Source: Pseudomonadales bacterium (GTDB lineage Bacteria > Pseudomonadota > Gammaproteobacteria > Pseudomonadales > Pseudohongiellaceae). Taken from it: a stretch of DNA of 64,000 bases. Position 1 is the stretch's first letter; every line of letters begins with the position of its first letter. Shown piece by piece: positions 53,218 through 63,667 of this stretch. The notes under the pieces were generated by a model. That model saw only the letters and a list, made by a program, of their open reading frames with translations. It did not search any database and was not told the origin of the DNA. A program made the position numbers and the translations under genes. The stretch covers positions 62,001 to 126,000 of the forward strand of contig WLWQ01000001.1 of assembly GCA_012103535.1 (NCBI GenBank), given 5' to 3'.

Positions 53218-53994
53218 TTACTTTGAAAGCGGCAAATAATTGCCGGGATCGAAACCTTTAGCATCGATAGCCTGTCCATGAATCGATTGCGCCGCTTCAC
53301 TGAATAGATACAGATAGACTGGCATTAGAGATTCCGCCGTTGGCTGTGAATCAGGATTCTCGGCCGGATAGGCAGCTTGGCGCATGGCGGTTTTGGTTGC
53401 TCCAGGATTTAAGCTATTTACCCGAATCGCGCTGGTTTTTTCTAATTCTTCTGCCAGGGTTTGCATGAGCCCTTCGACAGCAAATTTAGATACAGAATAA
53501 GCTCCCCAATGGGCGCGGCCTTTGCGGCCTACACTGGATGAAATAAAGAGAAGTCGGGCATCTTCAGAGAGTCGCAAACTAGGGAGTAAAGCTTTAGTTA
53601 GCATAAAAGCAGAGTGCAAATTGACTTGTATTGTGTCCTTCCAAGTTTCTGTGGGATAAAACTCGATAGGAACTCGAGCCCCAAGTACTCCTGCATTAAG
53701 TAATAACCCATCCAACTGAGCAAAATTCTCAGCCACGGATTCGCTGAGTTCCTGGTAGTTGTTTTCATCAGCAGAATTAAAGTCAATCGGCTGAATCGTT
53801 ACTTTGCCAGGATTTATTGCTTCAATTTCGTCATACAACTGCTCTAACTTTTCCTGAGAGCTGCCCAGCAAAATGAGATTGGCGCCGTGCTGGGCAAAAC
53901 TTTTCGCACAGCATTTTCCAATGCCATCACTCGCCCCGGTTACTAAAATATTTCTATTTTCCAATAAATCTTTTGGGGCTTCATAATCAAACAT
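53218..53994 (-). CDS. yciK: YciK-type short-chain dehydrogenase
   Basis: 258 residues from ATG 53994 (MFDYEAPKDLLENRNILVTG), 4 bases after the mupP stop; the TTG at 54006 is less likely. SDR marks: GASDGIGK cofactor loop, NAGVLG and the YSVSK active site after ISSSVGRKG. Substrate unknown. In Pseudomonas the same SDR gene follows mupP, as here. Confidence 0.92.
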   Translation of the reverse strand: MFDYEAPKDLLENRNILVTGASDGIGKCCAKSFAQHGANLILLGSSQEKLEQLYDEIEAINPGKVTIQPIDFNSADENNYQELSESVAENFAQLDGLLLNAGVLGARVPIEFYPTETWKDTIQVNLHSAFMLTKALLPSLRLSEDARLLFISSSVGRKGRAHWGAYSVSKFAVEGLMQTLAEELEKTSAIRVNSLNPGATKTAMRQAAYPAENPDSQPTAESLMPVYLYLFSEAAQSIHGQAIDAKGFDPGNYLPLSK

Positions 53995-53998
53995 AGCG

Positions 53999-54682
53999 CT
54001 ACGCAAAGGTTAATATATTAAGTAAGGGTTTAATCTGGTCAGACTGCTGCACGATAAAATCTGCATACCATTCTTCAACTTTAGAACTGGAATTCAAATA
54101 ACCATAGGCAGCTGCTATGGCAATTACATCAGCATTTTTCGCCGCCTGAATATCCCGTAAATGATCACCAATATAAACAGTCTTATCGGTTTCGCAGTTG
54201 AGCTTTTCGCAAGCGAGAAGAATGGGTTCTGGATGAGGTTTACGGTTTTCTACGTGATCGGGGCAAACCAGGACACCGCAGCGTTCATTGAGTGTCAGTT
54301 TGTTCAACAAGGCGCTGGCGTATAGTTCAGGCTTATTAGTGACTATTCCCCACGGAATACTGTTTTCTTCCAATTGCTCTAATAATTGGTTCAAGCCGGG
54401 ATAGAGCAATGATTCAGTGATTTCGATCTGTTCCTGGTAAAGATCCAGGAGTCTTTGATTTAGCGTGGCGAATTCTTTTGCGTCTTCTTCGATTTGGAAG
54501 GCCAGCTTTACTAAAGCGCGAGCTCCGTCTGATACGGTTTGATAAATGAGTTCTGAATCTATAGGAGGCTTTTGTTGTTCAGCCAAAAGCTTGTTTACAA
54601 CTTTAATGAAGTCTGGTGCTGTATCAATCAGAGTTCCGTCTAAATCGAACAACACACATTCTATGGATGTTTGAAGAGTCAC
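53999..54682 (-). CDS. mupP: HAD phosphatase, MupP/Gph type
   Basis: 227 residues from GTG 54682 (ribosome binding site AAGAG); an upstream TTG at 54721 would overlap ubiG. HAD motif I FDLDGTLIDTAP, motif II VTNK, motif III with KPHPEP and motif IV IGDHLRDIQAAKNADV. Similar to phosphoglycolate phosphatase, but the position beside ubiG and an SDR gene upstream of gyrA is that of Pseudomonas MupP, the MurNAc-6-phosphate phosphatase of cell-wall recycling. The name rests on context. Confidence 0.82.
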   Translation of the reverse strand: MTLQTSIECVLFDLDGTLIDTAPDFIKVVNKLLAEQQKPPIDSELIYQTVSDGARALVKLAFQIEEDAKEFATLNQRLLDLYQEQIEITESLLYPGLNQLLEQLEENSIPWGIVTNKPELYASALLNKLTLNERCGVLVCPDHVENRKPHPEPILLACEKLNCETDKTVYIGDHLRDIQAAKNADVIAIAAAYGYLNSSSKVEEWYADFIVQQSDQIKPLLNILTFA

Positions 54683-54692
54683 AATACTACTC

Positions 54693-55394
54693 TTAGTTGG
54701 CAGGTTTCTCGAAGAAGGCAATGTAATTTACATCGACATTTTCTTCCAGAAAATAACGTTTAGTGAGTGGGTTGTAGCCCATTCCAATTTGACCTCTTAA
54801 GTCTAATCCGCTCTCCCGACACCACCTAGCAAGTTCAGAGGGGCGAATAAACCTAGCGTAATCATGAGTTCCCCTTGGTATAAGGCTTAATAAGTATTCT
54901 GCTGCGACAATGGCAAAGAGATATGACTTGGGATTACGATTAATCGTTGAAAAGAATACCAGGCCTCCGGGTTTAACCAGGTTAAAGCAAGCGGCAGCCA
55001 CTGAACTGGGTTCCGGAACGTGTTCCAACATCTCCAGACAAGTAACCACATCGAATTGTTCTGGCTCTGCTAGCGCCATTTCTTCAGCGGATGATTTTCG
55101 GTAATCAATGTTCAGCTTGCTTTCCAGTTGATGCAGCCTGGCTACGGATAACGATGCATCCGCCAGATCGATCGCTGTCACCTTGGCGCAATGATGGGCC
55201 ATAGATTCCGCCAGAATTCCTCCACCACAACCAATATCAAGCACTGATTTGCCGGCGAGGTTAATCTGTCTGCTTATGTAATTCATTCGAAGTGGATTAA
55301 TTTCATGCAGCGGTTTGAACTCGCTGTTTGGATCCCACCAGCGTGAGGCTAGTTCTTCAAACTTTTTGATCTCGAGTTCGTCGACATTTTCCAT
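54693..55394 (-). CDS. ubiG: UbiG, ubiquinone O-methyltransferase
   Basis: 233 residues from ATG 55394 (MENVDELEIKKFEELASRWW), which fits the family N-terminus; the longer upstream frame would overlap mtaD. SAM motif DIGCGGGILAE, and GTHDYARFIRPSEL near the C-terminus. It performs both O-methylations in ubiquinone synthesis. The gene starts 10 bases after the mtaD stop. Confidence 0.95.
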   Translation of the reverse strand: MENVDELEIKKFEELASRWWDPNSEFKPLHEINPLRMNYISRQINLAGKSVLDIGCGGGILAESMAHHCAKVTAIDLADASLSVARLHQLESKLNIDYRKSSAEEMALAEPEQFDVVTCLEMLEHVPEPSSVAAACFNLVKPGGLVFFSTINRNPKSYLFAIVAAEYLLSLIPRGTHDYARFIRPSELARWCRESGLDLRGQIGMGYNPLTKRYFLEENVDVNYIAFFEKPAN

Positions 55395-55404
55395 GCTAGT
55401 GATT

Positions 55405-56718
55405 CTATCCTGCAGCGACTTTTGATTGCCAACTGAGTGCTGACTGATAAATTTTATCTCTTTCCAAGGTAAGCAAGTTGCCATCTTCTAATAGAGGCAT
55501 TCCTGCACACCAAACATGGCTAACCTGAGTTGAATTAACAGCATAGACCAAATGGGAAAGGGGATTGTTTACCGGCTGAGAGTTAAATGCATCCAAATTA
55601 ATTGCGCTGATGTCGCCATATTTACCCACTTCGAGGCTGCCAATTTCTGCATCTAAACCAAGTGCTTTCGCCCCATTTATAGTCGACATTTCAAGCGCAG
55701 TTGCAGCGGGAACCGCACCCGCGTCTCCGCTAACCGCTTTCGCCATGAGTGCGGCAGATCGCATTTCAGTAAACATATCTAAATCATTGTTACTGGCGGC
55801 GCCGTCAGTACCCAGGCCAACGTTAATGCCCTTGTCTAATAATTTCGCCACCGGGCAAAATCCGCTGGCAAGTTTCATGTTGGATTCTGGGCAATGCAAG
55901 ACATGTGCTCCATGTTGAGCAAGTAAATTCATCTCATCATCATTGAGTTGAGTTGCATGTATGCAATTGAGACGCGGTGTTAACAAGCCGAGTTCGTGTA
56001 GACGTTGGATCGGTCTCCTACCATCGCTTGCCACTGCGTCTTTAACCTCTTGCGCAGTTTCATGCACATGCATATGCACCGGCAGGTCTAGTTCTTCAGC
56101 TAAGACGCCTAATTTTTGCAGAGGAGCATCAGAAACGGTGTAGGGCGCATGGGGACCAAACGCAGTAGAAACTAACTCATTATCCCGATAATCATCGTGG
56201 AGCTGAGTCGCTTTGAGAATATATTCGTCAGCATCCTGTGCCCACACAGTTGGGAAATCTAATACAGGGCTAGCCAATTGCACGCGGACATGAGCGGCAA
56301 TTGCGGCTCTGGCAACTTCATCAGGGAAAAAATACATATCGGCAAAACAGGTGGTGCCAGATCTAATCATTTCTGCAATGGCAAGAGTCGCGCCATCGAA
56401 TACGAACTGACGATCCACCAAGCTGCCTTCAAGGGGCCAGATTTTCTCTTCCAGCCATTCTTTTAAGGGGATGTCATCGGCAGCTCCACGCAATAGCGCC
56501 ATCGGTGTATGGCCGTGAGCATTGACGAGCCCAGGGATGAGGGCGTGATTAACCAAGCTGATAATGTTATCAGATTGATGTTGTTCGCAGATGCTGTCGG
56601 CGGGTCCTAAAGCAAGAATTTTTTTGTCTTTAAGAGCAATGGCGTGATCGTTTAGTACCTGTCCGCGAGGGACCACAGGAATTATCCATTTCGCCTTAAT
56701 TATTAGATCAACTTCCAT
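55405..56718 (-). CDS. mtaD: TRZ/ATZ family deaminase (MtaD-like)
   Basis: 437 residues. Amidohydrolase metal site: NAHGHTPMAL, GPHAPYTVSD, HVHETAQEV, HCPESNMKLASG and GTDGAASNNDLDMF. Such enzymes deaminate 5'-methylthioadenosine and/or S-adenosylhomocysteine. In Pseudomonas it sits between mtnA and ubiG; here mtnA is missing and gyrA is divergent from it. Confidence 0.92.
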   Translation of the reverse strand: MEVDLIIKAKWIIPVVPRGQVLNDHAIALKDKKILALGPADSICEQHQSDNIISLVNHALIPGLVNAHGHTPMALLRGAADDIPLKEWLEEKIWPLEGSLVDRQFVFDGATLAIAEMIRSGTTCFADMYFFPDEVARAAIAAHVRVQLASPVLDFPTVWAQDADEYILKATQLHDDYRDNELVSTAFGPHAPYTVSDAPLQKLGVLAEELDLPVHMHVHETAQEVKDAVASDGRRPIQRLHELGLLTPRLNCIHATQLNDDEMNLLAQHGAHVLHCPESNMKLASGFCPVAKLLDKGINVGLGTDGAASNNDLDMFTEMRSAALMAKAVSGDAGAVPAATALEMSTINGAKALGLDAEIGSLEVGKYGDISAINLDAFNSQPVNNPLSHLVYAVNSTQVSHVWCAGMPLLEDGNLLTLERDKIYQSALSWQSKVAAG

Positions 56719-57143
56719 AAACTAACCGCACTCCAGCAGACTTTAAATCAAGTTTGAATTGTGCAAATTTTGACGAAATTTCCGCTCAATTTTTGCTTCA
56801 AAACTGGGCCGGGATTATACCTGTAAATTGATAAAATAGCGCGTTCCAAAACCCCTGCTAAAAACTCTTCTAAGGTGTTGATATATAAAAGAAAAAATAC
56901 AACCCAAATTTCCCTTTTCAGTATCTTTTTACGGTTGGTTTATGGTAGAATTTGCACTTCGTTTCAAAGCCGAAATTTTGCTTATTTTTTGAGCTGGAAA
57001 TCAGCTGAAAATAGGCTAAAAATTGAGAAGTTCGGCCGTTAAAAATACCAATGGATAATAAAAATTCTCTTACAAATAGCACAACACAACTACCCTCAAT
57101 CAGCTCTGTTGTACCCATCACTCTTTTAGGAAAAAGCTAATCT
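56719..57143. other. Divergent control region of mtaD and gyrA
   Basis: 425 bases, strongly AT-rich. I see several A/T tracts and no convincing -35/-10 pair. The only ORF of note is a 29-codon frame (57051-57140) without a ribosome binding site that ends three bases before the gyrA ATG. A weak AGGA lies 13 bases upstream of gyrA. Confidence 0.5.
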
Positions 57144-59708
57144 ATGTCTGAGTTTGCCAAACAGGTTTTGCCTGTCGCATTAGAAAGTGAAATGCGTGAA
57201 TCTTATCTGGCCTATGCGATGAGCGTAATCGTAGGACGTGCTTTGCCGGATGTAAGAGATGGCTTAAAACCGGTGCACAGACGTGTGCTATTTGCCATGA
57301 ATGTGCTGTCGAATGACTACAACAAGCCTTATAAGAAATCGGCGCGTGTGGTCGGAGATGTTATTGGTAAATATCACCCCCATGGCGATTCAGCTGTTTA
57401 CGACACAATCGTCCGCTTAGCACAGAATTTTTCATTACGTTATCCCTTGGTAGATGGTCAGGGAAATTTTGGTTCCATTGACGGCGATGCTGCTGCTGCC
57501 ATGCGTTACACCGAAATTCGTATGGCCAAGATTGCTCATGATTTATTATCAGACCTCGATAAGGACACGGTTGATTTCTCGCCAAATTACGATGCCACTG
57601 AAGACATCCCAGACGTGCTGCCAACTCAGATTCCCAATCTCCTGGTTAATGGCTCATCTGGTATTGCTGTGGGAATGGCAACCAATATCCCTCCCCACAA
57701 TCTTACTGAAGTGGTGAATGGAGCGCTGGCGTTATTAGACGACTCTGATCTCGAAGTCGATGCCCTGATGGAGCACATCCAAGGTCCCGATTTTCCAACG
57801 GCAGGAATTATTAATGGTAAAGCCGGCATCATTCAGGCTTATCGCACAGGCCGCGGTCGAATCTATGTTCGAGCCAAGGCAGATGTTATTACGAATGAAA
57901 AATCGGGCAAAGAAAGTATTATCGTTACGGAAATTCCTTACCAGTTAAATAAATCAAAACTGATCGAACGTATTGCTGAATTAGTTAAAGAGAAAAAGAT
58001 TGAGGGCATTACCGAACTGCGGGATGAATCGGATAAAGATGGCTTAAGAATCGTTATTGAACTCCGGAAAGGAGAAATGGGTGATGTAGTCCTAAACAAC
58101 CTTTATGCCCAAACCCAAATGCAATCGGTATTTGGCATAAATATGGTTGCCCTGGTGGACGGACAGCCGCGGCTATTAAATTTGAAAGAAGTGCTAGATG
58201 CGTTCATTAGACATCGCCGCGAAGTTGTTTCCCGACGCACGGCATACTTACTGCGCAAAGCCAGAGAAAGAGGGCACATACTGGAAGGGCTAGCAGTAGC
58301 TCTGGCAAACATCGATGCGGTTATAGAACTAATTAAAAGCTCACCTACCTCAGCGGAAGCTAAAGAAAAATTACTGGGAAGATCCTGGAAGTCTGATAGC
58401 GTGCTGGCAATGTTGGGTGAAGTTGGACCCGATGCCTGCCGTCCAGATGAATTGGAAGAACGTTACGGACTCAAAGATCAAGAATATTTTCTTTCCCCTG
58501 AGCAAGCCCAAGCGATTCTTGAATTGCGCCTACATCGCTTAACCGGGCTGGAGCATGAGAAGCTCATTAATGACTACAAGGAATTGCTGAAACAAATTGC
58601 CGATTACATCGATATTCTTGAAAACCAGTCACGGCTATTGAGTGTTGTTAGAGAAGAGTTAGAACAAGTCCAGAAAGAATATGGGGACGAAAGACGAACC
58701 GAAATTGTTGGTTCGCAACAAGATCTCACCATAGAGGATTTGATTACAGAAGAAGATCGCGTTGTTACCATATCTCAAAGCGGCTATGCCAAGACTCAGC
58801 CCTTAGCAGACTATACAGCGCAACGCCGCGGCGGTATGGGAAAAGCTGCTGCGTCGGTTAAGGACGAAGATTTCGTAGAGCATCTGTTGATAGCAAGCAC
58901 CCATGACACTTTATTGTGCTTCAGCAGCGTAGGTAAGGTTTATTGGCTCAAGGTATTTCTAATTCCGGTTGCAAGTCGTACTTCTCGCGGCAAGCCAATC
59001 ATAAATATATTGCCTCTGGAAGAGGGCGAGCGGATTACTAGTATGTTGCCGGTTAAAGAATATGATGATGAGCATTTTGTCTTCATGGCCACTGCCGACG
59101 GTACGGTAAAGAAAACCGGTCTAAATAATTTCGCTCGGCAACCTAGCGTAGGACTTAGAGCGATTGAATTAGAAGAAGGGGACGAGCTTGTAGGGACAGC
59201 AATTACCGATGGCGAAAAAGACGTCATGCTGGTTAGCAGTAGTGGCAAAACAATACGCTTTAAAGAAGACGACGTTAGACCGATGGGAAGAACTGCTCGA
59301 GGTGTTCGCGGCATAAAGATGGCATCAGGATTCCGAATGATTTCCCTGATTATTCCTGATGACAACAAGCAAGTATTAACAGTAAGTGAAAACGGCTATG
59401 GAAAACGCACAAACATTTCTGATTACCCAGTTTACGGTCGCGGAGGGCAGGGAGTTATCGGGATCCAAACCAGTGACAGAAATGGTGCAGTGGTTGGTGC
59501 CGTGCAAGTGTCAGAGAATGACGAAATTATGCTGATTTCAGATAAGGGCACGCTGGTTCGTACTCGCGTAGAGGAAGTCTCAGTGCAGGGGCGAAATACT
59601 CAGGGAGTCCGCCTAATCAAACTTAAACAAGGCGAGAAACTTGTTGGACTGGAACAAGTCGATGAGCCTGAAGATGAGCTAATTGAATCTGCACAGGATT
59701 CTGAATAA
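57144..59708 (+). CDS. gyrA: GyrA, DNA gyrase subunit A
   Basis: 854 residues. Catalytic Tyr122 ([10 protein letters not shown]), GyrA box QRRGGMG near 560, and a C-terminal pinwheel of repeated blades. The quinolone-resistance positions are wild type (Ser83 and Asp87 in GDSAVYD). It introduces negative supercoils with GyrB. In relatives serC follows; here pheA is next. Confidence 0.98.
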   Translation: MSEFAKQVLPVALESEMRESYLAYAMSVIVGRALPDVRDGLKPVHRRVLFAMNVLSNDYNKPYKKSARVVGDVIGKYHPHGDSAVYDTIVRLAQNFSLRYPLVDGQGNFGSIDGDAAAAMRYTEIRMAKIAHDLLSDLDKDTVDFSPNYDATEDIPDVLPTQIPNLLVNGSSGIAVGMATNIPPHNLTEVVNGALALLDDSDLEVDALMEHIQGPDFPTAGIINGKAGIIQAYRTGRGRIYVRAKADVITNEKSGKESIIVTEIPYQLNKSKLIERIAELVKEKKIEGITELRDESDKDGLRIVIELRKGEMGDVVLNNLYAQTQMQSVFGINMVALVDGQPRLLNLKEVLDAFIRHRREVVSRRTAYLLRKARERGHILEGLAVALANIDAVIELIKSSPTSAEAKEKLLGRSWKSDSVLAMLGEVGPDACRPDELEERYGLKDQEYFLSPEQAQAILELRLHRLTGLEHEKLINDYKELLKQIADYIDILENQSRLLSVVREELEQVQKEYGDERRTEIVGSQQDLTIEDLITEEDRVVTISQSGYAKTQPLADYTAQRRGGMGKAAASVKDEDFVEHLLIASTHDTLLCFSSVGKVYWLKVFLIPVASRTSRGKPIINILPLEEGERITSMLPVKEYDDEHFVFMATADGTVKKTGLNNFARQPSVGLRAIELEEGDELVGTAITDGEKDVMLVSSSGKTIRFKEDDVRPMGRTARGVRGIKMASGFRMISLIIPDDNKQVLTVSENGYGKRTNISDYPVYGRGGQGVIGIQTSDRNGAVVGAVQVSENDEIMLISDKGTLVRTRVEEVSVQGRNTQGVRLIKLKQGEKLVGLEQVDEPEDELIESAQDSE

Positions 59709-59781
59709 GCTTTACTCTTAGAAATTTTCTACATCGTATAAATTCTACTTCGACATATCCAAATGCTCTAAGGAGCAAAGC

Positions 59782-60615
59782 TTGAACGATCGAGTAAAAG
59801 TTGCATATCTGGGACCCGAGGGGACTTTTTCCCAGGCCGCTGTCGTAAATCACTTCGGTAAAGACTGTCATCTACAGGACTGTAATAGCATTGATGATGT
59901 ATTCACTGCCGTTGCTTCTAAAAAGGTGAATTACGGTGTGGTGCCGGTGGAAAACTCTACCGAAGGCGCGGTAAACAATACTCAGGATTGCTTGATTGAT
60001 AGCAAGCTGCAGATCGTTGGCGAAGAGATCGTTCCAATCGACCACAATTTGTTAACTCATCCTGACACAGAACTAAGTAGCGTTAAGAAAATCGCCTCGC
60101 ACAAACAATCCCTGGCTCAATGCCGAAATTGGATTCAGCAAAATTTTCCCAACGTGGAACTAGTTGAGTGTTCCAGTAATGCCCAGGCTGCAAAACTCGC
60201 TTTAGAAGACTCTTCAGTGGCAGCGATTGCAGGAGCATTAGCGGCTGATGTTTATGGGCTTCGCGCCCAAACAGAGAAGATTCAGGATCAAGAACACAAC
60301 AGCACCCGCTTTCTGGTATTGGCTAACCACGGCACTGAGCCCAGTGGCAACGATAAAACCAGTGTATTGATCTATGCAGAGAACAAGCCAGGTGCATTGT
60401 TCAGAATATTAGAGCCATTTGAAAATCTTCAGGTCAGTCTGACGAAGATCGAAACACGTCCAGCAAAAATTGAAGCCTGGGCTTATGTTTTTTTTATTGA
60501 TTTCGAAGGCCATGTTAACGACGAGATAGTCGTCGAACTGTTCGGCAGACTACAAACCTGTACGGCAGAGATTAAAGTACTCGGTTCATATCCTGCGTTT
60601 GAAATCAGTAACTAG
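59782..60615 (+). CDS. pheA: Monofunctional prephenate dehydratase
   Basis: 277 residues from TTG 59782 (AAGGAG ribosome binding site). The prephenate dehydratase domain (VAYLGPEGTFSQAAV, GVVPVENSTEGAV, HNSTRFLVLAN) is followed by the ACT regulatory domain (NKPGALFRILEPFENLQVSL, TRPAKIEAW). The N-terminal chorismate mutase domain of the usual gammaproteobacterial P-protein is absent; only 73 bases separate the gene from gyrA. Chorismate mutase must come from elsewhere. It makes phenylpyruvate for Phe. Confidence 0.93.
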   Translation: MNDRVKVAYLGPEGTFSQAAVVNHFGKDCHLQDCNSIDDVFTAVASKKVNYGVVPVENSTEGAVNNTQDCLIDSKLQIVGEEIVPIDHNLLTHPDTELSSVKKIASHKQSLAQCRNWIQQNFPNVELVECSSNAQAAKLALEDSSVAAIAGALAADVYGLRAQTEKIQDQEHNSTRFLVLANHGTEPSGNDKTSVLIYAENKPGALFRILEPFENLQVSLTKIETRPAKIEAWAYVFFIDFEGHVNDEIVVELFGRLQTCTAEIKVLGSYPAFEISN

Positions 60616-62866
60616 TGAAATAAGAGTAGGCTATAGATTGTCTGAACTAGTCACCAAGCAAATTCTAATTATTGGGCTCGGTTTAATAGGCGGCAGTATT
60701 GCTCGTGGGCTGAAAAAAGCATCAAGTGAAATTGTTATTAGTGCTTGTGATACGAACGAAATAGCACTGAAAAACGCGTTGCAAGAGGGGGTCATCGATC
60801 ACGCCGGATCGCTGCAAGAGCTGTGTCCCAAGGCAGACGTTCTTGTAATTGCACTTCCAACCCTAACCACTGTTGAGCTAATCCCTGAAATTGCCGCACT
60901 GAGCAACGCAAATTGTATCGTCACAGATGTAGCGAGTGTTAAGTCGGCAGTAGTAGCTGCGGCGCGAAAACAATTCGATTCCTTTCAGCAACGTTTCGTT
61001 CCAGGCCATCCAATAGCTGGCTCTGAGCAAAGTGGGTATCAGGCCTCTAGCGCCGAGCTTTTTAAAGATCGAAACGTCATTCTCACTCCCCACGAACATT
61101 GTTCCTGTGCTGCCGTAGCGCAAATTAATGAGCTATGGAGGCTGCTGCATGCAAACGTATTAGGAATGGAACTAAGCAAGCATGATGAAATTCTAGCTGC
61201 GACTAGCCATCTCCCTCATCTACTTGCCTATGCAATAGTCGATGCGCTGGCCGATCAGCAGCAGAGTGAAAATATATTTCGCTATGCCGCCGGTGGCTTT
61301 GCCGATTTCAGTCGGCTGGCCTCAAGTAACGCTAAAATGTGGTCTGACATTTTTATTGCAAATGCCGATGCGACGGTTGCAGTATTGGATAAGTATATTG
61401 ATCGACTGCAGGTATTCAGAGAGCGAATAACCAATGCCGAGCACGATACATTGGTTGAAAATTTTTCGAATGCGAAAATTGTTAGGGATGAATTCATTGG
61501 AAAGTATTTTGGTGGCAAAGTGAGTCATAACGATTCCAAATCGATAATCAACTACCTGGTAGAACCAGGCAGTAAGATTAGCGGAAGTATTCGTGTTCCA
61601 GGTGATAAGTCCATTTCTCATCGCGCAATTATCTTAGGGTCGATTGCAGAAGGGACCACTAAAGTATCAGGTTTTCTCGAGGGAGAGGACGCACTTAATA
61701 CACTCAAAGCATTTCAAGAAATGGGGGTTACCATAATTGGGCCTGATAATGGTGAACTAACCATCTATGGTGTTGGCATAGATGGTCTTAAGGCGCCAAG
61801 AGTCCCATTAAACATGGGAAATTCCGGCACTGCGATGCGTCTTATGGCTGGATTGTTAGCCGCGCAACAATTCGATAGCGAATTGTTGGGAGACGAATCA
61901 CTAAATCAAAGGCCAATGGCGAGAGTCATCGATCCCTTGACAGAAATGGGGGCAGAAATTGCATCTGTCGACAATGGTAAGCCACCACTGAAAATTTCCG
62001 GTAGAACATTAAAGGGAATCGAATATTCAATGAAGATAGCCAGTGCACAGGTTAAATCCTGTTTGCTGCTGGCCGGGCTCTATGCTGAAGGCGATACCTC
62101 GGTTAGCGAACCGGCATCATGTCGAGATCATACCGAGCGCATGTTAAAAGGTTTTGGATACTCCCTTGCCCAGGATGAAAGTACAAGAACAACCAAAATA
62201 TCTGGTGGTGGCACATTGCAAGGAACGAGTATTGATGTGCCAGCAGACATTTCATCGGCAGCATTTTTCCTGGTTGCGGCGACGATTACCCCCGGGGCAA
62301 CATTGTGTTTGGAGCACGTCGGAATAAATCCAACTCGAAATGGAATAATCAATTTGCTGCGAGCGATGGGCGCCGAGATCGAACTTTCGAACAAACGAAA
62401 AATCGGCGGAGAGCCGGTCGCCGACTTATTGGTTTCATATTCACAGCTAAAGGGAATTACCGTTCCTGAAAATCAAATTCCATTGGCGATCGATGAGTTT
62501 CCTGTCTTTTTTGTCGCAGCTGCTTGTGCTGAAGGCGTAACCGAACTTCGAGGCGCCGAAGAATTGCGGGTCAAAGAAAGTGATCGAATTGAAGCCATGG
62601 CTATTGGTTTGCGCACTTTGGGTGTAGAAGTTGAAACCTTTGTTGATGGAATTCGTATTCAAGGAGGTCCGATTGGCGGTGGAAGGGTAGAAAGCTTTGG
62701 CGATCATCGTATTGCCATGGCATTTGTTATCGCAGGATTAAGAGCATCGGCACCGATTGAAATAAACGATTGCGCAAACGTAGCCACTTCGTTTCCTGGT
62801 TTTATCAGTACTGCGCAGCAGGCAGGGATCAAAGTTAGCGAACGCGAATGTGGTGCGGATGAGTGA
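60599..62866 (+). CDS. tyrA-aroA: TyrA-AroA fusion: prephenate dehydrogenase and EPSP synthase
   Basis: 755 residues from TTG 60599, or 742 from TTG 60638, which has a better upstream AAGAGTAGG. Residues ~20-305 are TyrA-like ([42 protein letters not shown]). Residues ~320-755 are EPSP synthase ([51 protein letters not shown]). The same fusion is known in Pseudomonas and Acinetobacter. It joins Tyr-branch and pre-chorismate steps. It overlaps pheA at the start and cmk at the end; hisC, usual between pheA and tyrA, is missing. Confidence 0.95.
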   Translation: MKSVTSEIRVGYRLSELVTKQILIIGLGLIGGSIARGLKKASSEIVISACDTNEIALKNALQEGVIDHAGSLQELCPKADVLVIALPTLTTVELIPEIAALSNANCIVTDVASVKSAVVAAARKQFDSFQQRFVPGHPIAGSEQSGYQASSAELFKDRNVILTPHEHCSCAAVAQINELWRLLHANVLGMELSKHDEILAATSHLPHLLAYAIVDALADQQQSENIFRYAAGGFADFSRLASSNAKMWSDIFIANADATVAVLDKYIDRLQVFRERITNAEHDTLVENFSNAKIVRDEFIGKYFGGKVSHNDSKSIINYLVEPGSKISGSIRVPGDKSISHRAIILGSIAEGTTKVSGFLEGEDALNTLKAFQEMGVTIIGPDNGELTIYGVGIDGLKAPRVPLNMGNSGTAMRLMAGLLAAQQFDSELLGDESLNQRPMARVIDPLTEMGAEIASVDNGKPPLKISGRTLKGIEYSMKIASAQVKSCLLLAGLYAEGDTSVSEPASCRDHTERMLKGFGYSLAQDESTRTTKISGGGTLQGTSIDVPADISSAAFFLVAATITPGATLCLEHVGINPTRNGIINLLRAMGAEIELSNKRKIGGEPVADLLVSYSQLKGITVPENQIPLAIDEFPVFFVAAACAEGVTELRGAEELRVKESDRIEAMAIGLRTLGVEVETFVDGIRIQGGPIGGGRVESFGDHRIAMAFVIAGLRASAPIEINDCANVATSFPGFISTAQQAGIKVSERECGADE

Positions 62867-63518
62867 GATTCCGGTAATAGCGATTGACGGACCTTCAGGC
62901 TCGGGAAAGGGAACCATAGCCGAGCAGGTCGCGAAACAGCTCGGATTTGGCCTATTGGATAGTGGTGCCCTCTATCGCATCCTGGGAATTGCCGCCCACA
63001 AGGCCAATCTGGATCTGGCGAATCATAGCCAAGTTGCTGATTTAGCTAGAACTTTGGAAATAGAATTTGGAAGTAATGGCCCAGGTTCAGTAATTCTCAA
63101 TGGAGAAGACGTCTCCGCTGCTATCCGTACCGATCTTGGCAGCGACCTTGCCTCACAGGTAGGGGCAATACCAGCCGCTCGAGATGCACTGTTTGAACGG
63201 CAGTTACAATTCCGAAATGCACCCGGATTAGTAGCCGATGGTCGCGACATGGGAACGGTGGTTTTTCCTGATGCAAGCCTCAAAATTTTCCTCACAGCAA
63301 GCGTTTCTGAAAGGGCGCAAAGGCGATATAAGCAGTTGATTGCTAAGGGTATTGATGCTATTCTGCGAGACCTAAAAGAGCGGGATAAGCGGGACACAGA
63401 GCGTCCTGTATCACCCCTCAAACCCGCTGAAGACGCTGTAATCCTAGATTCATCTGATCTCACCATTGAAGAAGTGGTGGATCAAGTATTGGTTCTATTT
63501 GCAGCAAAACGCAGCTGA
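62859..63518 (+). CDS. cmk: Cytidylate kinase
   Basis: 219 residues from ATG 62859, 8 bases inside the tyrA-aroA end (GTG 62850 is less likely). P-loop [33 protein letters not shown] and the lid segment [20 protein letters not shown]. It phosphorylates CMP and dCMP. The cmk-rpsA order is conserved. Confidence 0.97.
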   Translation: MSEIPVIAIDGPSGSGKGTIAEQVAKQLGFGLLDSGALYRILGIAAHKANLDLANHSQVADLARTLEIEFGSNGPGSVILNGEDVSAAIRTDLGSDLASQVGAIPAARDALFERQLQFRNAPGLVADGRDMGTVVFPDASLKIFLTASVSERAQRRYKQLIAKGIDAILRDLKERDKRDTERPVSPLKPAEDAVILDSSDLTIEEVVDQVLVLFAAKRS

Positions 63519-63535
63519 GAGTTCTCCAAAAACTT

Positions 63536-63578
63536 TTGTTTGTTGTTCGTATCACCAGCATTGGCGATCAGCAAACAA
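63536..63578 (+). promoter_or_regulatory. Stem-loop in the rpsA leader
   Basis: TTGTTTGTTG (63536-63545) pairs with CAGCAAACAA (63569-63578) with one G-U pair. The loop can pair again as ATCACC/GGCGAT (one mismatch). No T-run follows, so it is not an obvious cmk terminator. It may be part of the rpsA leader, which in E. coli is autoregulated by S1. Confidence 0.4.
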
Positions 63579-63667
63579 TCATTAACTGCCCCACGATTAC
63601 TGGATTGTGGTTAGTTGCAATATACGTTAAAACTATATTGTAACATGCTGTATTTGTTGGATTTATT

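Noticed and set aside
53115-53300. 61-residue minus ORF downstream of yciK
   Set aside because: It overlaps the yciK 3' end in another frame, has no ribosome binding site and a composition unlike a protein.
57384-57404. Quinolone-resistance substitution in GyrA
   Set aside because: Ser83 and Asp87 are the wild-type residues.
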